A stretch of DNA of 8,413 bases from an uncultured Spirochaetia bacterium (GCA_937967705.1 CALCJG010000040.1:1-8413), one strand, 5' to 3'. Positions 1 to 6,893 are shown, counted from the stretch's first letter. The notes: generated by a model from the sequence alone, not told the origin. Made by a program: numbers and translations.

Positions 1-1
1 C

Positions 2-790
2 ATGAAATCCCTCAACGACGGGAAGACGTGGAAAGGGGTCGAGGGCCGCAGCTTCATCGTGCTGGTGCTCAACTTTCTGGCGCCCTTTGCCTTTATCTGG
101 CTGCTCTTCCTGCTGATCTACATCGCCATGCCCAACACCAAGGTGCCCTTCAAGCCCGCAGCCATCGGCGCCGCCTTTACCGGAACCGTCTGGGTTATAT
201 TCATACTGCTCTTCATCCTTTATGTGCGCTCTTTCGCGGGCGGCACCCTGGCGGTTTACGGAGCCCTGGCGGCCATCCCCATCTTCCTGCTTATGATCTA
301 CGCCTCTTCGGTCATCACCCTCTACGGTGCGGAGGTCTCTTACACTCTCATGCATCCGCATACTTACCGTAATCTGAAGAAGGCCTTTAAAGAGGTAACG
401 GACGTCCACGTTGCCTACGGCATATCTCTTATCTATCACATCTACGAGAACTTTGAGAAGGGCAAGGGTACCACACCCTATAAGGACCTGATGAAGGTGA
501 CAGCACAAAAAGGCGAGGAGGTAGAACACATGATGGCGGTCTTCAAGAAGGAAGGCCTTATCGAGGAGGCCGACAACGACAGCTATCGCCCTACAAACTC
601 ATCCCTTAACATCAAGCTGGTGGATCTCATCGAGATCATACACGACGTGAGCCTGAAGGTTCCTCCGTTGATGCCTGCCTCGGATCCCGTGAAGAAGTAC
701 ATGCAGAAATATCTGAGGGACATGGAGAGCTCACGCACCAAGATCATCGGCAAACACACCCTCAGAGATCTGATTGACGGGAGAATTTAA
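2..790 (+). CDS. YihY/BrkB-family inner-membrane protein, 5'-truncated, with winged-helix C-terminal tail
   Basis: This is the C-terminal part of a YihY/virulence factor BrkB family membrane protein. The first ATG is at base 2, so the true start almost certainly lies left of the window; full family members have more transmembrane segments before this point. Residues below are counted from that ATG. Three hydrophobic segments are visible at about 18-43, 53-76 and 86-108. They carry family-like motifs: PNTKV (44-48) at the start of a loop, VYGALAAIP (85-93) and LYGAEV (107-112). After the membrane part, residues about 132-215 form a soluble tail resembling a winged helix of the Rrf2 type (a helical run with HIYENFEKGKG, then FKKEGLIEE, then a short wing ending YRPT), presumably cytoplasmic. 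Transport or enzymatic function is not established for the family; the old RNase BN assignment is incorrect. It converges on the TonB-like gene. The family call is solid; the function is unknown. Confidence 0.85.
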   Translation: MKSLNDGKTWKGVEGRSFIVLVLNFLAPFAFIWLLFLLIYIAMPNTKVPFKPAAIGAAFTGTVWVIFILLFILYVRSFAGGTLAVYGALAAIPIFLLMIYASSVITLYGAEVSYTLMHPHTYRNLKKAFKEVTDVHVAYGISLIYHIYENFEKGKGTTPYKDLMKVTAQKGEEVEHMMAVFKKEGLIEEADNDSYRPTNSSLNIKLVDLIEIIHDVSLKVPPLMPASDPVKKYMQKYLRDMESSRTKIIGKHTLRDLIDGRI

Positions 791-840
791 AAAAAAGTCC
801 CGGCAACCCCCCTCCCCGGTCGGACACAGGACCGCCGGGG
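789..840 (-). terminator. Probable intrinsic terminator of the minus-strand TonB-like gene block
   Basis: Read on the minus strand, a 6-bp all-GC helix (bases 834-839 with 799-804) is followed by two bases and a run of eight T (complement of A789-A796, overlapping the stop codon of the convergent YihY gene). The loop contains a smaller GGTC/GACC helix. An alternative helix, 814-819 with 835-840, competes with it. The position, 65 nt past the stop of the TonB-like gene, suits a terminator. On the + strand no T run follows, so it would be poor for the YihY gene. Confidence 0.5.
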
Positions 841-904
841 AGTCCCGAAGGGCGGTTCCTTGTTTAACGTGCCTGCCGGCCCGGAGGGTTGTTTCCGATG
901 TTCC

Positions 905-1783
905 TCAGTAGAGGTAGTAGCCGAAGATGAAGGGAATGACGACATGCTCCCCCGTAATGTCGTCCGGCACCTTGCCGAAATTCTTGGACATCTTGATGGC
1001 CTCGATGCAGGACTTGTCCAGGGCCTGGTTTCCGAGGGAGTCGACCAGCTCCACCTTGACCACATCCCCTTTACGGTTCATAATAAAATAGATTTTTACC
1101 TCCTGACTGGAGATGGCCATGATCCGGGTGCGGCCCGGCGCGTATCCCCCGATGGCCACATTGGACATGTCCGGAGGAAACCAGTTGGAGGCGATCTTGT
1201 CCTTCATCTTGCGGAAGTATTTAAAATCTCTGAATTTCAAGGTGTTGAAGGAGAAACGTCCGTCGCTGGAATAGAAGATGGCGTTGCGGCGGGTAAAGCT
1301 GTTTTTGTCCGGTATCCGCGTCATCTCCCCGGCGCCCCCGCGCCCCGTCACGTCCTGACTGCTGGATTCCTCTTTGCTCAGCATTATGGCGATCTCGTTC
1401 TTGGCCGCCAGGAGCACACCCGCCTTGCCACTTTTACGACTGATCTTCCGGGAGGATTTGCCCGAATCCGGAGAGCCCCTCTTCATGAAAAACTCCAGGG
1501 AGTTGTTGAGCCAGTGGTCCCCTTTTTCTTTGGTGATGTATCCCCGCGCCGTGGAGTCGCGGTCCGACAGGAGGGTCTTGGGAGTCACCACGCGGCGGTC
1601 ATCCTGATTGACATTGACGATGATATCCCGGACCTGGAAGGGGCGTGTGGAGGCGGCCCTTCTCTTCTGCAGCTCCCGGAGGGCCTCATAGGAGGGCAGC
1701 GAGATAGCCACTATCATCACCATGTGAAGAAAAAGGGAGATGAAGAGAACGAGGGAAAACCTTATTTCTGCGCTTTTTTCCAT
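905..1783 (-). CDS. TonB-like energy transducer (TonB C-terminal domain protein)
   Basis: The 292-residue protein has a short cytoplasmic N-terminus, one transmembrane helix (about 9-29), a basic/polar periplasmic linker (about 30-185) and a TonB/TolA-type C-terminal domain (about 186-290). The C-terminal domain shows the expected order: helix with KMKDKIASNWFPP, strand EVKIYFIMNRKGDVVKVELV, helix around LDKSCIEAIK, and a last strand VVIPFIFGYY. In the membrane helix S16 and H20 form the SxxxH motif, at the same positions as in E. coli TonB, where His20 is needed for coupling to ExbB/ExbD. The linker lacks the usual Pro-rich/Lys-Pro repeats and is instead rich in Ser, Lys and Arg. Translation starts inside the end of the GlmU-like gene (22-nt overlap), with GAAGAG as a weak ribosome site. 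No exbB, exbD or outer-membrane receptor is present in the window. It could equally be a TolA-like or gliding-type transducer; the partner is unknown. Confidence 0.78.
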   Translation of the reverse strand: MEKSAEIRFSLVLFISLFLHMVMIVAISLPSYEALRELQKRRAASTRPFQVRDIIVNVNQDDRRVVTPKTLLSDRDSTARGYITKEKGDHWLNNSLEFFMKRGSPDSGKSSRKISRKSGKAGVLLAAKNEIAIMLSKEESSSQDVTGRGGAGEMTRIPDKNSFTRRNAIFYSSDGRFSFNTLKFRDFKYFRKMKDKIASNWFPPDMSNVAIGGYAPGRTRIMAISSQEVKIYFIMNRKGDVVKVELVDSLGNQALDKSCIEAIKMSKNFGKVPDDITGEHVVIPFIFGYYLY

Positions 1784-3054
1784 TTGTCCAGCTCTTCTCT
1801 TCGGTTCGTTTCAGTGATTCGGCTGATCTCCTCCAGCATCCCTTTATGGGTCGCCCCAAAGCGTTTCCCCCGGCGGGCCATCATCGCCGCAGCTGTCTCG
1901 TAGAGGGAGTCGTTCCCCTCGCCCTCCCGCAGGGCATTGCCCATAAACCATGTGAAGGAGGGGAGATGAGCGGGGCTGAGATGCCCCGCGTGCACAAGCA
2001 TACAGCCGACCCCAATACTGCTGCCCGTATTGATGAGGGTACCTATACTGGTCCGGGTGTAATCCCCCATGAAACAGCCCACCTTGAGGCTGCCCGTGCT
2101 GACTCTCCTGGAAGGGATGTATACCTTTACTGGAGAATAGTTGTTCTTCAGATCGCTGTTGGTGGTCATGGCCCCCATGTTCACCCAGGAGCCCACACAG
2201 GCATGCCCGATGAAACCGTCATGATATTTGTTGGAATAATCATGGAATATACTCTCTTCCACCTCGCCTCCCACACGGCAATACTTCCCCAGGGAAGTCC
2301 CCTCCCGGATACGGGCTCCCAGGAGCAGGCAGTTTTCATCAATAAAGGCTGGTCCCTCGATCCTGGTAAAGGGATTGACCCGCACCCCCCTCCGGATAAT
2401 CACCGGCCCTCCGGTGGCGTCCAGGCATACGAAGGGATCGATGAGAACATCCCCCTCAATGTATAATTGGTTGGGATCACCCAGAAAGGTTACACCCTCC
2501 GGGCGAGGCTGGGGATTATCCTGCCTTATCAGAGAAAAGTCGGATTTGATGAGATCAGGGTTCATCTCCACCAGGTTCCAGATATACTCCGCCCGCTTGA
2601 GTCCCAGGGCGGCCCCGTCCTCCCGTGCCGTCAGGCTGTCCAGAAAATCGCTGACATCACCCCCCCGCCCGAAGAGCTGTTCCCGGGCCAGCGGTTCATT
2701 TATCAGAGCCAGAGCGGGTTTGCCGTTGATCGTGTAAACGGTATCCGGTCTGAGATCTCCCAGCCCCGGGGGCGGCACAGTGGTGGCATCGACGAAGAGG
2801 ATCTCTCCCGCCTTCTCAAGGCGGTCCGGTTCGTTAATACGCCTCTCGGGATACTCATGACGGAAGAGAGGGGCCAGATAGTCCCGGGTGAAATAGTGTA
2901 TCTCCGGTCTTTCCCCGCCGTGATACCTCTTCAGGAAGAGCTCCAGCCTTTCGGCGAAGGTAAAGCAGCCGACGCGCAGCTCCCAGAGGGGCCTGGTGAG
3001 CGAGAGGGGATAGAAGTTATGGGATTCCCGGGATTCGAAGAGTACCGCTTTCAT
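1762..3054 (-). CDS. GlmU-like sugar nucleotidyltransferase/acyltransferase (alternative bacterial GlmU type)
   Basis: The 430-residue protein has two parts. The N-terminal domain (1-190) has the divergent start of the NTP_transf_4 type (KAVLFESRE, then LTRPLWELRVGC at 19-30) and lacks the LAAGxGTRM signature of classical GlmU. The C-terminal half (about 195-365) is a left-handed beta-helix of hexapeptide repeats. Its NKYHDGFIGHACVG stretch (275-288) aligns with the GlmU acetyltransferase active-site loop, so H278 is the likely counterpart of the E. coli catalytic His363; the N299-SDLKNN segment follows as in GlmU. This layout matches the family annotated as UDP-N-acetylglucosamine diphosphorylase/glucosamine-1-phosphate N-acetyltransferase (alternative GlmU). 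It would act in the cytoplasm, making UDP-GlcNAc or another nucleotide sugar. Its ATG overlaps the aminotransferase stop as ATGA (4 nt), so translation is coupled. The exact sugar is uncertain. Confidence 0.8.
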   Translation of the reverse strand: MKAVLFESRESHNFYPLSLTRPLWELRVGCFTFAERLELFLKRYHGGERPEIHYFTRDYLAPLFRHEYPERRINEPDRLEKAGEILFVDATTVPPPGLGDLRPDTVYTINGKPALALINEPLAREQLFGRGGDVSDFLDSLTAREDGAALGLKRAEYIWNLVEMNPDLIKSDFSLIRQDNPQPRPEGVTFLGDPNQLYIEGDVLIDPFVCLDATGGPVIIRRGVRVNPFTRIEGPAFIDENCLLLGARIREGTSLGKYCRVGGEVEESIFHDYSNKYHDGFIGHACVGSWVNMGAMTTNSDLKNNYSPVKVYIPSRRVSTGSLKVGCFMGDYTRTSIGTLINTGSSIGVGCMLVHAGHLSPAHLPSFTWFMGNALREGEGNDSLYETAAAMMARRGKRFGATHKGMLEEISRITETNRREELDKWKKAQK

Positions 3055-4199
3055 GATTTCTTCTTCTTGAAATAGTCCTCAATCCGGTTAAGCCCCTCAC
3101 GGATGTTTTCCATCGAGGTGGCGTAGGAAAAACGGAGAAAGCCCTCACCCCCCGAACCGAAATCGATTCCCGGCGTAACGCCCACTTTGACCTCTTCGAT
3201 GATTCGAAAAGCCTCGGCGTAGGAATCACTGCAGAAGGAACGGGCGTCCGCAAAGATGTAAAAGGCCCCGGTGGGCTGATGATGAATCTTCAGGCCGATC
3301 TCCTGAAGGCGCTGCAGCATATAGACGCGCCGCTCGTTGTAAACGGTCTTCATCCTCTCCACATCCGGCGCCGCACTCTGAAGGGCCGCGATGCCCGCCC
3401 ACTGCACAAAGCTGTTGGCGGAGATGGAAAAATTCTGATTAATCCGGCGCATCACCGATGTGAACTCCTTCGGAAAGATCAGATAGCCCAGGCGCCACCC
3501 GGTCATGGCGTAGAGCTTGGAAAATCCGTTGATCACGAAGGCGTTCTTGGTAAACTCCAGAATGGAGCGGGCCCGCCCCTCGTAGACCAGGCCGTGGTAT
3601 ATCTCGTCGGAGATGACATACTGTTTCGTGAATCCCGCGATTTCCTCCAGGTTCCGGTCGCTCATGACAATACCTGTGGGATTGGAGGGGGAATTGATCA
3701 CTATCCCCTGGGTCCGGTCCGATAGGGCTTTCCTGATGGCCTCCGGCCGGTACTGGAACCCGTCCTCGGGATAAGTGCGCACCTCCACGGGATTCCCCCC
3801 GACGGAGCGGATAAAATTGGGATAGCAGGCGTAATGGGGGTTGGAGATGATCACCTCGTCCCCCTCCTCCAGAATGGCGAGCATCATGAAAAGGAGCGCC
3901 GGTGAGGTACCGGAGGTTACGATGATCTGATCGGGGCTGATAACGACATGGTATTCCCGATAATAGTAGTCGCAGATGGCTTCCCGGAGCTCCATGAGCC
4001 CCATGGCCAGGGTGTACTTGGTCTTACCTGAGTTTATGGCCTCCACGGCGGCCTGCTGTATCACCTCCGGCGTGTCGAAGTCCGGTTCTCCGACCTCGAG
4101 GTGTATGACCGACTCCCCTTTCTTCTCCAGCTCATCCGCCTTCGCCATGACATCCATGACGATGAAAGGCTTTACCTCTTTGGCCTTAGACGATATCAT
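3051..4199 (-). CDS. PLP-dependent class I/II aminotransferase
   Basis: The 382-residue fold-type I aminotransferase has full family length and every expected landmark: GEPDFDTP near the N-terminus (37-44), N173 in SPSNPTG, D198 and Y201 in the SDEIYHG block (pyridine-nitrogen and phenolate contacts), the Schiff-base lysine K228 in GFSKLYAMTGWRLGY, R236, and the substrate carboxylate arginine R356 in GFLRFSYA. It should transfer an amino group between an amino acid and a 2-oxo acid in the cytosol; the motif style is that of the aspartate/alanine/aromatic group, but specificity cannot be read from the sequence. The start is supported by GAGGGG about 7 nt upstream of ATG. It opens a three-gene overlapping unit with the GlmU-like and TonB-like genes. 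A link to amino-sugar synthesis is possible but only inferred from position; sugar aminotransferases usually belong to the DegT class, not this one. Confidence 0.9.
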   Translation of the reverse strand: MISSKAKEVKPFIVMDVMAKADELEKKGESVIHLEVGEPDFDTPEVIQQAAVEAINSGKTKYTLAMGLMELREAICDYYYREYHVVISPDQIIVTSGTSPALLFMMLAILEEGDEVIISNPHYACYPNFIRSVGGNPVEVRTYPEDGFQYRPEAIRKALSDRTQGIVINSPSNPTGIVMSDRNLEEIAGFTKQYVISDEIYHGLVYEGRARSILEFTKNAFVINGFSKLYAMTGWRLGYLIFPKEFTSVMRRINQNFSISANSFVQWAGIAALQSAAPDVERMKTVYNERRVYMLQRLQEIGLKIHHQPTGAFYIFADARSFCSDSYAEAFRIIEEVKVGVTPGIDFGSGGEGFLRFSYATSMENIREGLNRIEDYFKKKKS

Positions 4200-4253
4200 G
4201 CCATCCCCCTCGGAAATTGAAAGCCCCGGCCGGTTCCCGTGACGAACAGATCA

Positions 4254-4320
4254 GGCATGCTTTTCCTCTGAAGAGGGGAAAAGGATCATGCCGGCAAAGG
4301 GCTGATGAAGATTCTTTGCC
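4254..4320 (-). other. Two abutting hairpins in the radical SAM/aminotransferase gap
   Basis: Read along the + strand, 4254-4259 (GGCATG) pairs with 4287-4292 (CATGCC), and inside it 4260-4269 pairs with 4274-4283 around a GAAG loop, with a 3-nt bulge (4284-4286). Immediately adjoining, 4293-4299 (GGCAAAG) pairs perfectly with 4314-4320 (CTTTGCC) around a 14-nt loop. In the minus-strand transcript, the likely sense direction, the long helix keeps one C-A mismatch. No T run follows, so it is not a typical intrinsic terminator; an mRNA-end or processing element is possible. Confidence 0.5.
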
Positions 4321-4342
4321 ACAGGACGGGATTCCCTGCAAG

Positions 4343-5650
4343 CTATTTTTTTGCCTGGCAGGATTCCGGAAAACTTTCCCTGGGTGGGTTGTAGTATCCC
4401 AGACGCATATGGGGAAACTCGGTACGCAGGATATCCAGAAGCTTCCGTATACCCAGGGCCGGGGATTCCCGGAAACCGATATGGTCCAGGTAGTAATCCG
4501 GATCTATATTGAGATTGCGAGTCTGAAGCATGTGAACCGGGTAACGCCGCAAGAACTCGAACAGGGCCTCTGCCTCGGTTTCCATATCGGTAAAGCCTGG
4601 CAGGAAGAAGAGGTTAAGGGAGACGAAAATCCCCGCCTCCAGGGCGATCTCCAGGGAACGGAGCACATCTGAAAACTCATAGACCTTCGGCTGATAGTAA
4701 CGGAGATAATAGTCCGGTGTGGGGGAATTGAGGCTGATACGTATGGAATCGAGCCCCGCCTGGATGAGAAGCCGCACCATCCCGGGAAGGGAACCGTTGG
4801 TGTTGAGATGGATAGTTCCCCTGCCGGTCTTCTCCCGTACAAGGGCGATGGCCTTTGCCAGGTCTTTTCCCCGCAGCAGCGGCTCGCCCTCGCAGCCCTG
4901 GCCGAAACTGGCCACGGAGGCATCCACCGCCTCCAGGTGATGGGAGATCACCTCGGCGATCTCTCCCGGACCGGGCATGAAATCCAGCCGGTTCTGGGAC
5001 TGGCTGAAGCCGGACCCCTCCTGACGCGAAAGACATCCCGCGCAGAAGGCGTTGCACTGCGGCGTCGTGGGAACCGGCGCCTCGTAGCGGCCGAGGAAAA
5101 AATTGCGGGCACAGAGACAGCGGTATTCCGTAGCGCAGTGGGAGAGCTGCTCCACCAGCCGGTTGCCGGGATATCGCCCCTTCATCCCCTTAATGGCCCG
5201 CTTCAGCTCCGGCTCGTTCTCGTGCAGCGCCGGGTCCGAACGGGGGTCCTCATCGATCCTGAGCGCGGGAACAAAGAATTTCCCCTCCCGGATGACCAGA
5301 CCGGCGTAAGCCCAGAGGGAAAGGGGCCGGCATCCCTTCTCCCGTTCGAAGGCCGGCAGATAGGTTCGGAGATATCCCGAACTGAGAAAGGCCGAAGCGG
5401 CCCAGACCCTGCGATTGCCAATAACCGGAACGTTCACCGGGGAGCCTTGGGAGGATTCATAGAAGACCGGAGTTCTGTCCGGCAGGGAAAAGAGCAAAGT
5501 GCCGTCGGGAAGAGGGATCAGCTCAGCGGGGTCCGCCGGAAGCGTCCTCCGCCCGGAGCGAAAGGCGGGGAAATATCCCTCCGCCTCGTAGACCCTGCCC
5601 TTTTTGTCGCAATAAGCGGGCAGCAGAATATCGGATCTATGCTTCCTCAT
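4343..5650 (-). CDS. Radical SAM protein of unknown substrate with additional N-terminal cysteines
   Basis: The 435-residue enzyme has the radical SAM CX3CX2C motif at C199, C203 and C206 (CNAFCAGC), which holds the 4Fe-4S cluster that cleaves S-adenosylmethionine. Following motifs fit a partial TIM barrel: SFGQGCEGEPLL (248-259), HLNTNGS (281-287), DSIRISLNSP (301-310) and LFFLPG (347-352). Before it lies a domain of about 195 residues (LPAY at 10-13, ELIPLP at 43-48, YLRTYLPA at 93-100) and a second cysteine set C172, C178 and C180, just ahead of the radical SAM motif. The start at 5650 is preferred because a longer reading frame to 5842 lies wholly inside the coiled-coil gene; GAGGGGG directly abuts this ATG, unusually close. 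It overlaps that gene by 14 nt. There is no SPASM-like cysteine-rich C-terminus, only C431. Substrate unknown; the class is certain. Confidence 0.88.
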   Translation of the reverse strand: MRKHRSDILLPAYCDKKGRVYEAEGYFPAFRSGRRTLPADPAELIPLPDGTLLFSLPDRTPVFYESSQGSPVNVPVIGNRRVWAASAFLSSGYLRTYLPAFEREKGCRPLSLWAYAGLVIREGKFFVPALRIDEDPRSDPALHENEPELKRAIKGMKGRYPGNRLVEQLSHCATEYRCLCARNFFLGRYEAPVPTTPQCNAFCAGCLSRQEGSGFSQSQNRLDFMPGPGEIAEVISHHLEAVDASVASFGQGCEGEPLLRGKDLAKAIALVREKTGRGTIHLNTNGSLPGMVRLLIQAGLDSIRISLNSPTPDYYLRYYQPKVYEFSDVLRSLEIALEAGIFVSLNLFFLPGFTDMETEAEALFEFLRRYPVHMLQTRNLNIDPDYYLDHIGFRESPALGIRKLLDILRTEFPHMRLGYYNPPRESFPESCQAKK

Positions 5651-5894
5651 CCCCCTCAGCTTTTGCCAGACGCCGGTTGAGGTGCTTCTCCAGGTGCCTG
5701 ATCGCCTTGGAAAGCCTCTCCTGTTCCTTGTCCAGCGCCTTGAAGATTTTATCCCGGCGCAGGGAGGGTTTATCCAGCCCCTGAGACAGCAGCTCTTCCT
5801 TCCTCTGCAGTCTCTTCTGGCGCACGGTACGCCATTCTTCACGCTTTTTCATCAGTTCCGTGCGCATCAGCGCCATTTTATCCTTCTCATCCAT
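5637..5894 (-). CDS. Small highly charged coiled-coil protein, unknown function
   Basis: The 85-residue protein is almost entirely charged and helical, with no signal peptide, membrane segment or cysteine from this start. Two helical stretches (about 1-38 and 46-78) are separated by a GLDKPS turn (39-44). The first is rich in Lys/Arg/Glu (KKREEWRTVRQKRLQRKEE) and the second has leucine/isoleucine heptad spacing (IFKALDKEQERLSKAIRHLE), suggesting a helical hairpin or dimer. I do not recognise the family. ATG at 5894 was chosen; in-frame TTG codons at 5903 and 5927 would add 3 or 11 residues. AAAGGG lies about 12 nt upstream of the ATG, a poor spacing, so the start is uncertain. The coding reading is supported by the 14-nt overlap with the radical SAM start, typical of translational coupling. 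It may be a partner or regulator of that enzyme. Confidence 0.6.
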   Translation of the reverse strand: MDEKDKMALMRTELMKKREEWRTVRQKRLQRKEELLSQGLDKPSLRRDKIFKALDKEQERLSKAIRHLEKHLNRRLAKAEGDEEA

Positions 5895-6005
5895 AATGAC
5901 CAAAATCCCTTTAGAACATCCCTTCAAAAAACGGGGGGGTGATGTCTCTCATCCGGCCGTCCCTTTCAGTCTCATCGGGGCGGATCAGGCGTCAAGCATT
6001 ATTCC

Positions 6006-6797
6006 CTATAGGATGCCGCTGCAGAATCCCCCATCCACCTGCAATGCCACTCCGGTAATGTAGGCCGCCCCCTCCGATGCCAGGAAGGCCACGGCCTGGG
6101 CAAACTCTTCCGGTCGGCCCATACGTCGGGCGGGGATGGAGGCCGTAACCTTATCGTAGAAATCCTCCTCACTCCCCTGCCCGTCCTTTACAAATCTTAC
6201 CGCCAGTTCCTCGATCCTCTCGGTTCGGGTGTATCCCGGCAATAGGGAATTGACGGTAATCCCTGCGGCGGCCACCTGTCCTGCCAGGGTTTTGCCGAAT
6301 CCCAGAACTCCCGCCCGCGCCGTGTTGGAAAGGATGAGGTTTTCCAGGGGCTGTTTGGCAGCCACGGAGGTGATGGTGATGATTCGCCCCCATCCCTTCG
6401 CCTTCATCCGGGGCAGTACCTGATAACAGAGACGTATGGTGCTCATCAGATTGAGCTCCGTCGCCCTCCGGTAATCATCGAGACCGAAATCCTCATAGCT
6501 CCCCGCCGGAGGGCCGCCGGCATTACAGACCAGGATGTCTACAGAACCCCAGGTCTCCTCCAGGGACCGCACCATCCCGCTTACGGCATCGTTGTCGGTC
6601 ACATCCACGGCAAAGGCCAGGGCCTCACCGCCAGTAACATCCACCAGGCGCTGCCGGGCCGCATCGATTCGCCCCCTGTCACGGCCGCAAAGGGCCACAC
6701 GGACTCCTTCTTGAGACAAACGGCAGGCAGCGGCCCACCCCAGTCCCCGGCTGGATGCGGTCACCAGAGCGGTTCTCCCCTTTATACCCAGATCCAT
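6006..6797 (-). CDS. Short-chain dehydrogenase/reductase family protein with altered catalytic site
   Basis: The 263-residue protein has full classical SDR length. The cofactor loop is T13-ASSRGLG (13-20), followed by ALCGRD (35-40, after the second strand, suggesting NADP preference), D65V near the adenine, CNAGG (91-95), N116 and S144 in ITITS. The catalytic YxxxK is absent: aligned from S144, the Tyr position is S157 and the Lys position is R161 (LSNTARAGVLGF). The C-terminus keeps PGYTRTER (187-194) and ITGVALQVDGG (247-257). Many FabG-like annotations belong to a related SNxxR-type subgroup, so this is probably a family trait and not decay. ATG at 6797 is chosen over the upstream in-frame ATG at 6917 because AAGGAG sits 6 nt before it and the fold begins there. 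Fatty-acid, polyketide or sugar substrates cannot be distinguished. It lies 111 nt upstream of the coiled-coil gene on the same strand. Confidence 0.85.
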   Translation of the reverse strand: MDLGIKGRTALVTASSRGLGWAAACRLSQEGVRVALCGRDRGRIDAARQRLVDVTGGEALAFAVDVTDNDAVSGMVRSLEETWGSVDILVCNAGGPPAGSYEDFGLDDYRRATELNLMSTIRLCYQVLPRMKAKGWGRIITITSVAAKQPLENLILSNTARAGVLGFGKTLAGQVAAAGITVNSLLPGYTRTERIEELAVRFVKDGQGSEEDFYDKVTASIPARRMGRPEEFAQAVAFLASEGAAYITGVALQVDGGFCSGIL

Positions 6798-6803
6798 CGC
6801 TCT

Positions 6804-6809
6804 CTCCTT
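6804..6809 (-). promoter_or_regulatory. Shine-Dalgarno site fixing the SDR start
   Basis: AAGGAG on the minus strand lies 6 nt upstream of the ATG at 6797. It selects this start over the upstream in-frame ATG at 6917, whose 40 extra residues do not belong to the SDR fold. Confidence 0.8.
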
Positions 6810-6828
6810 AGGGCTTTTTTTTCTCTGG

Positions 6829-6837
6829 ATTACAGCA
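6829..6837 (-). promoter_or_regulatory. Candidate extended -10 promoter for the SDR gene
   Basis: The minus strand reads TGCTGTAAT (6837 to 6829): a TGTAAT hexamer with five of six matches to TATAAT and an upstream TG. No convincing -35 is present at 16-18 nt spacing. Transcription would begin about 25 nt before the SDR start codon, leaving room for the AAGGAG site. Confidence 0.3.
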
Positions 6838-6867
6838 TGCCCCCCGGCAAGGAGTAAAGTAAACCGA

Positions 6868-6893
6868 AAAACCCGGCTCTTCAACCAGGTTTT
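6868..6893 (-). terminator. Terminator-like hairpin in the divergent intergenic region
   Basis: On the minus strand a 9-bp stem (6893-6885 with 6876-6868, one U-G pair) encloses an 8-nt loop, and its 3' side runs into five T. It is better paired on the minus strand than on the plus strand, where a C-A mismatch appears. It lies upstream of the candidate SDR -10, so it could insulate the SDR gene from antisense transcription of the flagellar side, or attenuate a more distal promoter. Confidence 0.4.

Noticed and set aside
860..1903. A 347-codon open frame on the + strand.
   Set aside because: It is antisense to the TonB-like gene and the end of the GlmU-like gene, has no recognisable domain, and shows the irregular Pro/Gly/His composition of a shadow frame.
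4808..5680. A 290-codon open frame on the + strand opposite the radical SAM gene.
   Set aside because: The minus-strand frame contains the CX3CX2C motif and conserved barrel motifs; the plus frame has none and no ribosome site.
5651..5842. An N-terminal extension of 64 codons on the radical SAM gene.
   Set aside because: It runs entirely within the coiled-coil gene in another frame, has shadow-like Arg/Trp/Cys/Ser-rich composition, and the ATG at 5650 gives a sensible domain start.
5940..6000. A GATGAG...TGAAA pattern on the minus strand resembling a hammerhead ribozyme core, and a TTGACG (5995-5990) resembling a -35.
   Set aside because: The strict CUGAUGA and GAAA core with three flanking helices is not present, and no -10 hexamer lies at 16-18 nt from TTGACG.
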